From: a virus
DNA: 54,017 nt
Strand: one strand, 5' to 3'
IMG/VR virus record: IMGVR_UViG_3300018048_002591
Span: 1-54,017 of that record
This document shows, piece after piece, positions 38,738 through 46,288 of this stretch. Under the pieces are notes generated by a model. It worked only from the letters and a program-made list of their open reading frames with translations, ran no database searches and was not told where the DNA came from. The position numbers and the translations under genes were made by a program. Numbering within the stretch: the stretch's first letter is position 1; each line of letters begins with the position of its first letter.

Positions 38738-39744
38738 TAGAATACTGACTTAATTTTAAATTCTTTTTGTTTCTTTTGTACACTCTTAAAAGAAGGTGGT
38801 TGCCAATCTTTATTATACAAGATACCCTTTAATTCATATTTAGGTTCATATTGAAAACCATCAAATTTCCATGATAAACCTGGTAAAAAATCTCTCAACC
38901 ATAAAGGCTTTTTTGTACCTATAGCATAATGAATAATTGAAGGAGTTACTTGTTTAAGATACCTTTCATCAGGAGTACCTGCCTTCATTCCTTTATCAAG
39001 ATTTTGCATAAGTCTTAAATCTTTACTATTGGTAAATTTAACCTTTCTCCCTTCTGCTAAATATCTATGAATATTAAAGTGGTGGAATCTCTGCTCAACT
39101 GTCCAGCTTGTATATCCTGTAAAGTTAAAGTAAAGATGATGAATAAATGGGTGCTTCATAAATCTTTCAAAATAATACTCTAACTTAGGATCGTCTCCGT
39201 ATATGATATTACCTGCATTTATAGAAAGTGCATTCATTTGCTCTAATGTAAAATCAGATTCAAAGATTTCATTAAAAGCATCCATTACATCATACTTATC
39301 CTTGTTTCTAATGTAAAATAGATTTTCCTTTTTGATACCGAACTCTTTATATTCATCCCACATGTAACTTATATCATTTAATATAAATACATCATCATCA
39401 GATACAAGAGTTCTCTTTACTCCAAATTTTTCTTTAAGATAAATTGGCATTAAGATCTTAAATAAGCAACCATGACTTAAAAGAAATTCCTTTGCTTTAC
39501 CTTCATAACCATGCTTCTCAATGTAATGGTCATAAAGATCATTAAGAATAATAATTTTGGCATTTTTAAATATATCCAAATCATGTTCTTCAAAAATACC
39601 ACTAAGTTTATCTAGGTCTATTTTAGTATCATCCACAAACAGATAAATGTCAAACTTCTCTTTAACTCCTCTAGGATAATAACTACATAAGATATTAGTA
39701 AACTCTAGACTGGATACGCCGATGGCTAAAGCTTTATCTTTCAT
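38737..39744 (-). CDS. GT-A-type glycosyltransferase-like protein
   Basis: 335 residues. An aspartate triplet, LVSDDDVFIL (113-122), fits the metal-binding DxD of GT-A enzymes and is followed by a NAGNIIYGD segment and a His-rich middle (HHLYFNFTGYTSW). N-terminal sequence IGVSSLEFTNIL and FDIYLFVDDTKID supports a nucleotide-sugar-binding Rossmann-like half. The exact family is not recognised. The C-terminal dozen residues, KKQKEFKIKSVF, closely match the C-terminus of the adjacent DNA methyltransferase (PKKKYKVKSII). The gene ends overlapping the cyclophilin start by one base and starts 2 bp after the methyltransferase. Confidence 0.65.
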   Translation of the reverse strand: MKDKALAIGVSSLEFTNILCSYYPRGVKEKFDIYLFVDDTKIDLDKLSGIFEEHDLDIFKNAKIIILNDLYDHYIEKHGYEGKAKEFLLSHGCLFKILMPIYLKEKFGVKRTLVSDDDVFILNDISYMWDEYKEFGIKKENLFYIRNKDKYDVMDAFNEIFESDFTLEQMNALSINAGNIIYGDDPKLEYYFERFMKHPFIHHLYFNFTGYTSWTVEQRFHHFNIHRYLAEGRKVKFTNSKDLRLMQNLDKGMKAGTPDERYLKQVTPSIIHYAIGTKKPLWLRDFLPGLSWKFDGFQYEPKYELKGILYNKDWQPPSFKSVQKKQKEFKIKSVF

Positions 39745-39746
39745 AA

Positions 39747-41009
39747 TTAAATTATACTTTTTACTTTATACTTCTTTTTTGGTTTAGCTCCAATTTCTTC
39801 TGCTTCAATAATCTTATGATTAGTGTTATCTTGTTTTAGGAATGTATAATTTGTCATTTTTGCATTACCTTCACAAAACTTCTTCACCTCATCGGCCATA
39901 TCCATAGCAGTGGTAACTGGTACATTTTGTGCAATATGATTAACTTGGCGAGAAGATTCAATTTCAAAATCTAAAGGAAGACCCATTAAATGAAGCATCT
40001 CTCTTACATTAAGATATCTATTTTCTACAGGATGAACACCATTAAACATATTACGACCAATCAGAGCAGAAAAAGAATCATGGAAAAAATGTGGCGATGC
40101 ATCCCAATACCCAAGCCCTTGACTTACTTTATTCTTCTGATGCTCCAACATATCAATAAATGTCTTAGTTGACTTCTTATTGGAAAAACCTTCTTTTGGA
40201 TAATGTTTATCTAACCAGTCAATACATTCATCGAGTAATTCATTCTTATCAAGATACTGTGCAATAGTACCTTTCTTAAACTTAGCAGAAAATTCGGCAT
40301 GAGTTAAGCCTTCTTTTTCTAAAACAAACTCATACGGTCTAAAATGATCAGTGACCTTTCCAGGTACCATGAACATGTCTTGTTGTGTAGCATCCTCAGG
40401 TATTTCGTTAAGATAGTCAATAAGCTTTTTCTTTTCTCTAAACTTCCACTCTAACATTGGAACTGTTGGTGTATTCCAAAAGAAGTAAAAGGTACGCATT
40501 CTTCTCTGTGGAATACCATGTAATTCTGTATTGGTCTTAATGAGAGAAAAACTATATCCATGTTTTTCTGCAATTTCTCTAAGTCTTTCTACTACACCTT
40601 CTCCCATTTTAGTAAAAAGGCCTGGGGCATTTTCACCCCAAAGAACTTTAGGTTTTACATGTTCTAAAATATATTCAGATGATTCATACATCCATTTATT
40701 TTGAACAGCATCAGATCCACGCGATGCAGCAGATCCACTAGCAGAATTCAATAAGGATAAGCCTGCACATGGACAGACTGAATTTACATAATCAACACCT
40801 TCGAATGTTTGATTAGGTATTTCTAATTCTTCATGATCTAGTCTATACATTGGTACATCTGGCCAATATCTTTCAATATGGCTTTCGTTTGCAGCAAATG
40901 CTTCATAGCTTAAATGAAAAGCCGGTTCATTACCTGCAGATTTTTTACAACCTATGGCACTACCTCCAATAAGAGGAATAATAGTACCCCATTTTAATTC
41001 TTTACTCAT
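39747..41009 (-). CDS. C5-cytosine DNA methyltransferase
   Basis: 420 residues. Motif order is that of the C5 family: SAM-binding PLIGGSAIG (12-20), catalytic motif SVCPCAGLS (77-85) with Cys81, ENAPG (126-130) for motif VI, GIPQRRMRTFYF (165-176) for motif VIII, and RQVNHIAQNVP (363-373) near the end for motifs IX/X. The catalytic loop reads CPCAG rather than the usual PPCQ, a diverged but consistent form. A large variable region (about 210-320) would carry target recognition. No restriction partner is visible, so modification of phage DNA to avoid host restriction is the likely use. The last residues share a tail with the neighbouring glycosyltransferase-like protein. Confidence 0.85.
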   Translation of the reverse strand: MSKELKWGTIIPLIGGSAIGCKKSAGNEPAFHLSYEAFAANESHIERYWPDVPMYRLDHEELEIPNQTFEGVDYVNSVCPCAGLSLLNSASGSAASRGSDAVQNKWMYESSEYILEHVKPKVLWGENAPGLFTKMGEGVVERLREIAEKHGYSFSLIKTNTELHGIPQRRMRTFYFFWNTPTVPMLEWKFREKKKLIDYLNEIPEDATQQDMFMVPGKVTDHFRPYEFVLEKEGLTHAEFSAKFKKGTIAQYLDKNELLDECIDWLDKHYPKEGFSNKKSTKTFIDMLEHQKNKVSQGLGYWDASPHFFHDSFSALIGRNMFNGVHPVENRYLNVREMLHLMGLPLDFEIESSRQVNHIAQNVPVTTAMDMADEVKKFCEGNAKMTNYTFLKQDNTNHKIIEAEEIGAKPKKKYKVKSII

Positions 41010-41012
41010 ATC

Positions 41013-41678
41013 TTATTTTTTATTATGTTTAAAAACACCATAATAACATGCCCCGCCATCGCCGATTCTTTCTCTTATCACAGGTAAGTTATCACCGAAT
41101 ACTGAGGAATATTCATCATATTGAATAATACCTACACTACCTTTACCACCTAACCATTTGTTAAGTTTGTCTTCCTTTAATTCATGAGGATGACCTTCGT
41201 GTGCAGGTATATCAATCCATTCAAATATTCTAATTACAGGCGCAGCTTTCTTGGCATTATTAATTATCTTTTCTGGATCTATTACATGCTGTAAACAGTT
41301 ATAGATCCAAACTTCATCATATCCCTCCTCATCAACATCTTCACCTGGTTTTTGATCATATTCAATATTATTAGCTGCATACCTATCAATTGTCCACTTA
41401 GGATACTTAATAGGATCCACAACCTTAGATCCTCCATGATCATGGCATTTAAGTAATAATGAAACCGGACCGCCCCCAATATCTAGTATTTTCTTTCCAT
41501 TAACAGAAAAAGAAAATGGGGAGTATTTATCAATACTCATTAGTTTAGCATAAAAGAATTGTTTTATTTCTTCATCAAGAGAATTACAACAATTCCCCCA
41601 ATAATCGGCTTCAAATTCATACAGAGGATTTTCTTCTACAAATTCACCGCTTGGTGTATATTTACCTACGTTTCCCAT
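41013..41678 (-). CDS. SAM-dependent methyltransferase (class I)
   Basis: 221 residues. Motif I is KILDIGGGPVSLLL (about 63-76), followed by an acidic-end strand (SKVVDPIKYP) and VWIYNCLQHVIDPEKIINNA, the typical motif IV/V arrangement of small-molecule or sugar methyltransferases (LQHVxDP). The protein begins with a polar tail (VGKYTPSGEFVEENP). It lies 3 bp before the DNA methyltransferase gene and 8 bp after the epimerase gene, within the sugar block, so O-methylation of a glycan is plausible. Substrate cannot be read from the sequence. Confidence 0.8.
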   Translation of the reverse strand: MGNVGKYTPSGEFVEENPLYEFEADYWGNCCNSLDEEIKQFFYAKLMSIDKYSPFSFSVNGKKILDIGGGPVSLLLKCHDHGGSKVVDPIKYPKWTIDRYAANNIEYDQKPGEDVDEEGYDEVWIYNCLQHVIDPEKIINNAKKAAPVIRIFEWIDIPAHEGHPHELKEDKLNKWLGGKGSVGIIQYDEYSSVFGDNLPVIRERIGDGGACYYGVFKHNKK

Positions 41679-41686
41679 ATTATTTT

Positions 41687-42709
41687 TTATATTTTTACTT
41701 TTTCAATTTCTAAATCTTCCATGAATGTTAAAGGATCAATTGTTCCTTCAGCGATTTCATTTTCAAGATATACAATAGTTTCCTTAATAGTATCTCTAAT
41801 ATCTTTCTTAGGTTCCCAGCCCATTGATTTGGCTTTAGAAATATCACCGCGAATATTTAATGCTTCTCCAGCAATAGGATCATAATGGTCAAAAGGAACT
41901 TCACCAACTCCCATAATATTGCCAATCATATTTTTAAGTTCCATTAGGTTTGTCATTTTACCTGTACCTAAGTTGAATGTTTGATTTGCAGTATTTTCAT
42001 TTTCCATACAAAGAATGTGGAATGCATTAACATCAGATACATCAATGTAATCACGAGCTTTCATATAATCTCCAAATACGATAGGATTATGACCACCTTT
42101 AATTCTTAAAATGAATCCTGCAAATACTGGCGGTATTGTTCTATTATAATCTTGTAGTGGTCCAGCTACATTAAAATATCTTAATGCAGTATAATTAAGA
42201 CCTTTAGTTCTCTGGTAAGATTCTGCTAATAACGCGAGGCATGCTTTAGATGTAGAATAGATGGTCGTAGGATCTGATTGTGTTTCGTTAAACCCAGCAT
42301 CTGGCATTTCACAGTTTTCATATACAGCAGAAGTTTCGCTAAATATGATTCTCTTAACACCTGCCTTAACGCAGCCATTCATTATATTAATACTACCTAA
42401 AATGTTATTGTCCACCGCTTCATAAGGATCTTCATTACAGTCATAGATCGAAACTAGACCTGCAAAGTGATAAACATACTCAGGCTTAAACTCTTGAATA
42501 ATATTTTCTACATATTGATTTCTAATATCCTCTTTATAGAAATGTTCAATTTGATCATGAACCTTAGGGATATAAGTACCGTGAGATAAGTTATCAATTA
42601 CAGCAATACAGTTAGGATTATGACCTCTATTTAATAAATCGTTGATAAAGTTTGTTCCAACGAACCCAGCTCCACCGGTGACCAGGATTTTAGTTTCAGA
42701 ATTATACAT
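41687..42709 (-). CDS. NAD-dependent sugar-nucleotide epimerase/dehydratase
   Basis: 340 residues of the extended short-chain dehydrogenase fold. NAD-binding TGGAGFVG (11-18), a VYHFAGLVS strand, an ETSAVYE segment with the catalytic Ser/Thr, and the YSTSK pair (Tyr151, Lys155) are present, followed by LRYFNVAGP. Overall it is closest to the GalE/UDP-glucose 4-epimerase-like group. It overlaps the upstream glycosyltransferase-like gene by 8 bp. It is one of five consecutive sugar-nucleotide genes (epimerase, GT-B-like, nucleotidyltransferase, kinase, HAD phosphatase), so it probably shapes an activated sugar used by the nearby transferases. Confidence 0.9.
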   Translation of the reverse strand: MYNSETKILVTGGAGFVGTNFINDLLNRGHNPNCIAVIDNLSHGTYIPKVHDQIEHFYKEDIRNQYVENIIQEFKPEYVYHFAGLVSIYDCNEDPYEAVDNNILGSINIMNGCVKAGVKRIIFSETSAVYENCEMPDAGFNETQSDPTTIYSTSKACLALLAESYQRTKGLNYTALRYFNVAGPLQDYNRTIPPVFAGFILRIKGGHNPIVFGDYMKARDYIDVSDVNAFHILCMENENTANQTFNLGTGKMTNLMELKNMIGNIMGVGEVPFDHYDPIAGEALNIRGDISKAKSMGWEPKKDIRDTIKETIVYLENEIAEGTIDPLTFMEDLEIEKVKI

Positions 42710-43967
42710 TTACGTTTTCAGTTTTAGTTACTCGTTCATAAGCTTCCCAGATTTTAGTATCTACATGTTCTCCAGTATAATATGAATCTTTAAGATATTT
42801 TTCTTGGAGGTTATAGAATAATTTCTTATAATGCTCTGGGTTTGCATTTAAGAATTCAATTTTCTTTTTGAGATCTTCTGGTGATTGACATCTAATAAAA
42901 TGACCTTCTGGGAACACATTAAATTCAGTATCGTAAGATGGGTGTAAGAAAGGTATAATACCATAGTGTAGCATTTCTGCATATTTAGAAGTGACCATAC
43001 CCTCTTTAATAGGAACGCAGAATGTGTATTTAGTTTTAAGAAGTTCATCGGTCATTGTTTCAATACGAGTTTCTCCCTTAAACCATTTAGAATACTTTTC
43101 TTTAATCTCATCATCCCATTTACCATAGATATCGGTTTCAATATCTTGATCTACAATATACTCTTTTACAGGATCCCAGCGGTCCATTCCACCTGAGCCC
43201 TTTCCTTGGTTTTGTAACATCATAAATGAATTATCTTTTTTCATTTCAAAGAGTTCATCTATGTCATATCGTTTTTTATCCAACAAGAATACTGTTTCAA
43301 TTCCTGAATATTCAAAGACAGAATGTATTTTTGCAGTTTCTCTAGTAGGTGGGTTACTAAAATACTCTTCATCTAATTCAAAGTTATTTTGCGCAAGATA
43401 ATAAGTAGGTCGATTATTATTTCCCCAATCCTTACATGAAAGAACGTATCGGTTATCCACCAGTAAACCTACGATAGGTACCTTCTTTTCCAATTCATTC
43501 ATTGCTCGAATAATTGGAGCAGCATAATACTTAAAGAAGTCTAAAGATTTAACTCTACCAGTACCATCTACTTTATTAATGTAATTTTCAATATTAACAG
43601 TACTTGTAGGTCCTGTATAGAAAAAGATAAAATCTAAATCTAAACTCTTAATAATTTCAACAGTTTCGTCTGCAGACTTTCTCTCTTTCATAGTAGAGTG
43701 AAATTCTTTGATATTGGAAGGAACTGCAGATTCTTCTTCTGGTGGTGGACCAAAGAGTGAATTTACCTTTGGCCTTTGTTTTGCTCTAAACTTACCTAAA
43801 TCATTAGGACTAAGTAACCAATACTCGGTATCTGGGTTACGGTTTGCAATTGAGCAGATAAGTTGTTTAGGTTCACAATCACCACCGATTGCACTCCAAC
43901 TATTTTCATTAAACTTAATGGCTTTACCTAATTTAAAAAAGCCGACCTTTTTTACGTTATCTTTCAT
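42702..43967 (-). CDS. Putative GT-B glycosyltransferase-like protein
   Basis: 421 residues, weakly recognised. The C-terminal ~130 residues have a GT-B donor-domain look: TKYTFCVPIKEGMVTSKYAE, then MLHYGIIPFLHPSYDTEFNV and HFIRCQSPEDLKKKIEFL, where a glutamate before a small-hydrophobic turn (AEMLHYGIIPF) resembles the corresponding site in phage DNA alpha-glucosyltransferases and capsule transferases. The N-terminal half (KVGFFKLGKAIKF; DFIFFYTGPTST) is a possible first Rossmann domain. Whether it acts on DNA, lipid or polysaccharide is open. It sits 1 bp after the nucleotidyltransferase and overlaps the epimerase gene. Confidence 0.55.
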   Translation of the reverse strand: MKDNVKKVGFFKLGKAIKFNENSWSAIGGDCEPKQLICSIANRNPDTEYWLLSPNDLGKFRAKQRPKVNSLFGPPPEEESAVPSNIKEFHSTMKERKSADETVEIIKSLDLDFIFFYTGPTSTVNIENYINKVDGTGRVKSLDFFKYYAAPIIRAMNELEKKVPIVGLLVDNRYVLSCKDWGNNNRPTYYLAQNNFELDEEYFSNPPTRETAKIHSVFEYSGIETVFLLDKKRYDIDELFEMKKDNSFMMLQNQGKGSGGMDRWDPVKEYIVDQDIETDIYGKWDDEIKEKYSKWFKGETRIETMTDELLKTKYTFCVPIKEGMVTSKYAEMLHYGIIPFLHPSYDTEFNVFPEGHFIRCQSPEDLKKKIEFLNANPEHYKKLFYNLQEKYLKDSYYTGEHVDTKIWEAYERVTKTENVNV

Positions 43968-43968
43968 A

Positions 43969-44676
43969 TTAACAATTTTGGATGATGTCTTCTATAACTT
44001 GTTTATCCTGTTCGTATGTTAAATCATACCAGCATATTCCTAATTTCTCAAACTTTAAATTTTCCATTGAATTTATAAGATGAGTGATTTCATATTCATT
44101 ACGATTTGATAACTTAATACTACTTAAATTATCAAATGCTTCTTTTGCAAAAATCATATATCCGCAAAAATACCTACCGCTTACCACACCATGCGGTTTT
44201 TCAATGACTACGTCTTCTAGGATAGTTGCAAGTTGTAAATTCCTTGCACGAGTATCGTAATCTTTATATGTAGCAACTGATACATTAGGATCGTGATATT
44301 CTAAACCAATATTTCCTTGATAGTAATTATCACCAAACAGACATAGGAACGGTTCATAAAATTTACCTTCCCATGCTTTAATAGCGGCACCCGGTCCATA
44401 TTCATCATCCTTTTGGAACTCATAGTAAATGTTTATCTTTTCCTTATACTTTGATAAACTTTCAATAATAGGATGAGATAGTTTAGTATTTCTATTCTTA
44501 AAGAAGAAGTCAGATTTACTAATTGTAACATATGCATCTTCTATACCGTTTTCAATACAAAATTCAATACAGTACTGAACTGTTGATTTACCTAAAATTG
44601 GATCAATGAGTTTATTTGATCCGTATCTTGTTGACTTACCAGCCGCCAAGATAATTGCCTTTCTTACTCTACTCAT
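43969..44676 (-). CDS. Sugar-phosphate nucleotidyltransferase
   Basis: 235 residues. It has the signature of the NTP-transferase fold: ILAAGKSTRYGSNKLIDPI (9-27) with the phosphate-binding loop and Lys, QKDDEYGPGAAI, LCLFGDNYY with the metal-binding Asp, and NEYEITHLINSM near the C-terminus. Enzymes of this group couple a nucleotide to a phosphorylated sugar or alditol/choline. With the next two genes (a small-molecule kinase and a HAD phosphatase, overlapping by 4 and 22 bp) it forms a kinase-nucleotidyltransferase unit that could activate a sugar or choline-like group for transfer. Substrate not determined. Confidence 0.88.
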   Translation of the reverse strand: MSRVRKAIILAAGKSTRYGSNKLIDPILGKSTVQYCIEFCIENGIEDAYVTISKSDFFFKNRNTKLSHPIIESLSKYKEKINIYYEFQKDDEYGPGAAIKAWEGKFYEPFLCLFGDNYYQGNIGLEYHDPNVSVATYKDYDTRARNLQLATILEDVVIEKPHGVVSGRYFCGYMIFAKEAFDNLSSIKLSNRNEYEITHLINSMENLKFEKLGICWYDLTYEQDKQVIEDIIQNC

Positions 44677-45419
44677 TTAGTATAATTAATTTCTAATTCA
44701 TCAAATAACTGGTGGCCCTTCTTAAGGAACATGCCTGCCAATTCATACCTTTCGTTTAATTCAAAAAATGGAACTGCTCCTAATAAATGAACTGCCAAGA
44801 AAAACTTTAATTGATATTCATCATACCATTGATACATAATCTTTTCAGCTTCTCTACAGAACTTAAGATATTTAGGATTCCTTTCATTGTATATATGGGA
44901 CTCATATTTCATAGTAAATGATTGCATTAATTTACCATGATCATAGTAACTCTGTTCTTCAGTACCGCGAGGATCAATAAAAATAAAATCTTTATCATAT
45001 AAGATATTACTTACGGTAAGATCACCATGTACAAAACCCCATTTTGAGGCAGCATCAAATTTACCATCATACTTATAACCTGTCCTAGTTTCAAGTTTAT
45101 CTAAATATGATCTTGTATCTACATCAGCACCATAACCGTCAAAGTCATTTACAATATGTATGAGCCTATCTAATTGATCTAACGATTTAATTAAAGGTTG
45201 ATCACAAATCTTTTCATACCATGTAGGATACCTATTCATTTCAAATGAAGTATCCGAAATTGGATTAATCTTAATAAAATTAGGATGACTGCAGTTTGCT
45301 AACCAATCCATTTGCTGTTTAAACTTTATAGGATAAACGCCTGCTTCTTTAATGACTTTATTATCTTGGAGATAAACGCGATCTCCACTATTTCCTACTA
45401 AAACTTTACCAGAATGCAT
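44673..45419 (-). CDS. Small-molecule kinase (aminoglycoside phosphotransferase / choline-kinase fold)
   Basis: 248 residues. Kinase catalytic loop HGDLTVSN (131-138) and metal-binding IDPRG (148-152) are intact, with a Lys in KVIKEAG as the likely ATP-binding residue. This fold phosphorylates small hydroxyl compounds, including choline and sugars in capsule pathways. It overlaps the nucleotidyltransferase by 4 bp (ATGA type) and the HAD gene by 22 bp, so the three are co-translated. The likely reaction makes the phosphorylated precursor that the nucleotidyltransferase activates. Confidence 0.82.
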   Translation of the reverse strand: MHSGKVLVGNSGDRVYLQDNKVIKEAGVYPIKFKQQMDWLANCSHPNFIKINPISDTSFEMNRYPTWYEKICDQPLIKSLDQLDRLIHIVNDFDGYGADVDTRSYLDKLETRTGYKYDGKFDAASKWGFVHGDLTVSNILYDKDFIFIDPRGTEEQSYYDHGKLMQSFTMKYESHIYNERNPKYLKFCREAEKIMYQWYDEYQLKFFLAVHLLGAVPFFELNERYELAGMFLKKGHQLFDELEINYTK

Positions 45420-45949
45420 TTCATATTATTTTTAAGTGCGAATGTTGAATCTACTTCAGAATCACCAACCATAAGAAAATCAGTAAAGGTATATTCAGGA
45501 AATGTTTTATAGATAAGATCTGCCATGTCAGAATGAGGCTTCTTATTTTTAACATCATCTCTGGTTACAATAAGGTCAAATAGATTTGGGCTAATGTTAT
45601 GATACGACATAATTCTATCCACATTTTCCCTAGATGAATTAGATGCAATTATAACCTTTTCAAATTTTGAGTTTTCAATTATCCACAGAAGTAATTGGTT
45701 AACATTTGTTTTATGCAGGTTCTTAGAAAAGATTTGTCTTTTATATTTCTGAGCCAATTGAGATTCCTTTTCGGTTAATTGATATTTTTGCAATAGAACA
45801 TCCATTCCATAATTAATATCGGCCATAATAGTTTCTATTGGAATTTCTCTATTTAAGACTCTTTCCAATGCTCGCCTCCAAGAATCTGCATGAGTATCTA
45901 TAGTAGAAACTAATGTATCATCAAAATCTAATATTAAGCACCTTTCCAT
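45398..45949 (-). CDS. HAD-superfamily phosphatase
   Basis: 183 residues from the ATG at 45949; a TTG three codons upstream is possible. All four HAD motifs are visible: LDFDDT with nucleophile Asp8 and Asp10, IIASNSS, a Lys in VKNKKPHSD, and MVGDSEVDS. A helical cap lies between motifs I and II, as in phosphoglycolate-phosphatase-like enzymes. It is the first gene of the kinase-nucleotidyltransferase run and has a perfect TATATAATAATAAA box 14 bp upstream, with a TTGAAA hexamer 18 bp further up. Sugar-phosphate removal is inferred from context. Confidence 0.85.
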   Translation of the reverse strand: MERCLILDFDDTLVSTIDTHADSWRRALERVLNREIPIETIMADINYGMDVLLQKYQLTEKESQLAQKYKRQIFSKNLHKTNVNQLLLWIIENSKFEKVIIASNSSRENVDRIMSYHNISPNLFDLIVTRDDVKNKKPHSDMADLIYKTFPEYTFTDFLMVGDSEVDSTFALKNNMKCILVKF

Positions 45950-45963
45950 ATAAACCAAACTGA

Positions 45964-45977
45964 TTTATTATTATATA
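45964..45977 (-). promoter_or_regulatory. Middle/early-type box TATATAATAATAAA before the sugar-activation genes
   Basis: An identical 14-mer to those at uvsX and gp55. A TTGAAA hexamer stands 18 bp upstream of its TATAAT core, a plausible -35/-10 pair. Confidence 0.55.
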
Positions 45978-46020
45978 GAGGTTTTTAAAAAGGTTTCAAG
46001 TAAATAGGACTTTATTAAAC

Positions 46021-46050
46021 TAAAAAGGACCACTTTTCAGTGGCCCTCTT
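46021..46050 (-). terminator. Intrinsic terminator after the histone-like gene
   Basis: On the minus strand the stem GGGCCACT/AGTGGTCC has one mismatch and a GAAA loop and is followed by TTTTTA. It lies 28 bp past the stop at 46078. Confidence 0.8.
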
Positions 46051-46077
46051 TATAGGAGTGTCTGGGGACGTGTTATC

Positions 46078-46254
46078 TTACATGTTATTCTTAGTCTCTT
46101 GAACGTGTAATCTTAGTTCTTGTGCAAGGTTCTTAACATCTTGCATAGACTTACGAATTCTTACAGCAGCAGCTTTGTTTCCTTTAACGTAAAACTTTTC
46201 AACGTCTTCGCCTACTGCTTCAATAAGTGCTTTGATTTCTTCAAATTTTTCCAT
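46078..46254 (-). CDS. Histone H1-like (Hc1-type) DNA-binding protein
   Basis: 58 residues: it opens MEKFEEIKALIEAV, then has EKFYVKGNKAAAVRIRK (19-35) and SMQDVKNLAQELRLHVQE (36-53). This matches closely the small histone H1-like proteins widespread in Bacteroidota, which share the EKFYxKGNxAAxxRxRKxxQxLKNLAQ pattern and bind DNA or help compact the nucleoid. The gene stands alone between a GAATATATATTAA box 20 bp upstream and its own terminator, so it is a separate, likely abundant, late transcript. Compaction of phage or host DNA is inferred. It is the best host clue in the window. Confidence 0.88.
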   Translation of the reverse strand: MEKFEEIKALIEAVGEDVEKFYVKGNKAAAVRIRKSMQDVKNLAQELRLHVQETKNNM

Positions 46255-46274
46255 AATAGTTATTTTTTATTGTT

Positions 46275-46287
46275 TTAATATATATTC
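46275..46287 (-). promoter_or_regulatory. Late-type box GAATATATATTAA before the histone-like gene
   Basis: A variant of the GAATATATAAA box, 20 bp before the ATG at 46254. Confidence 0.4.
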
Positions 46288-46288
46288 A

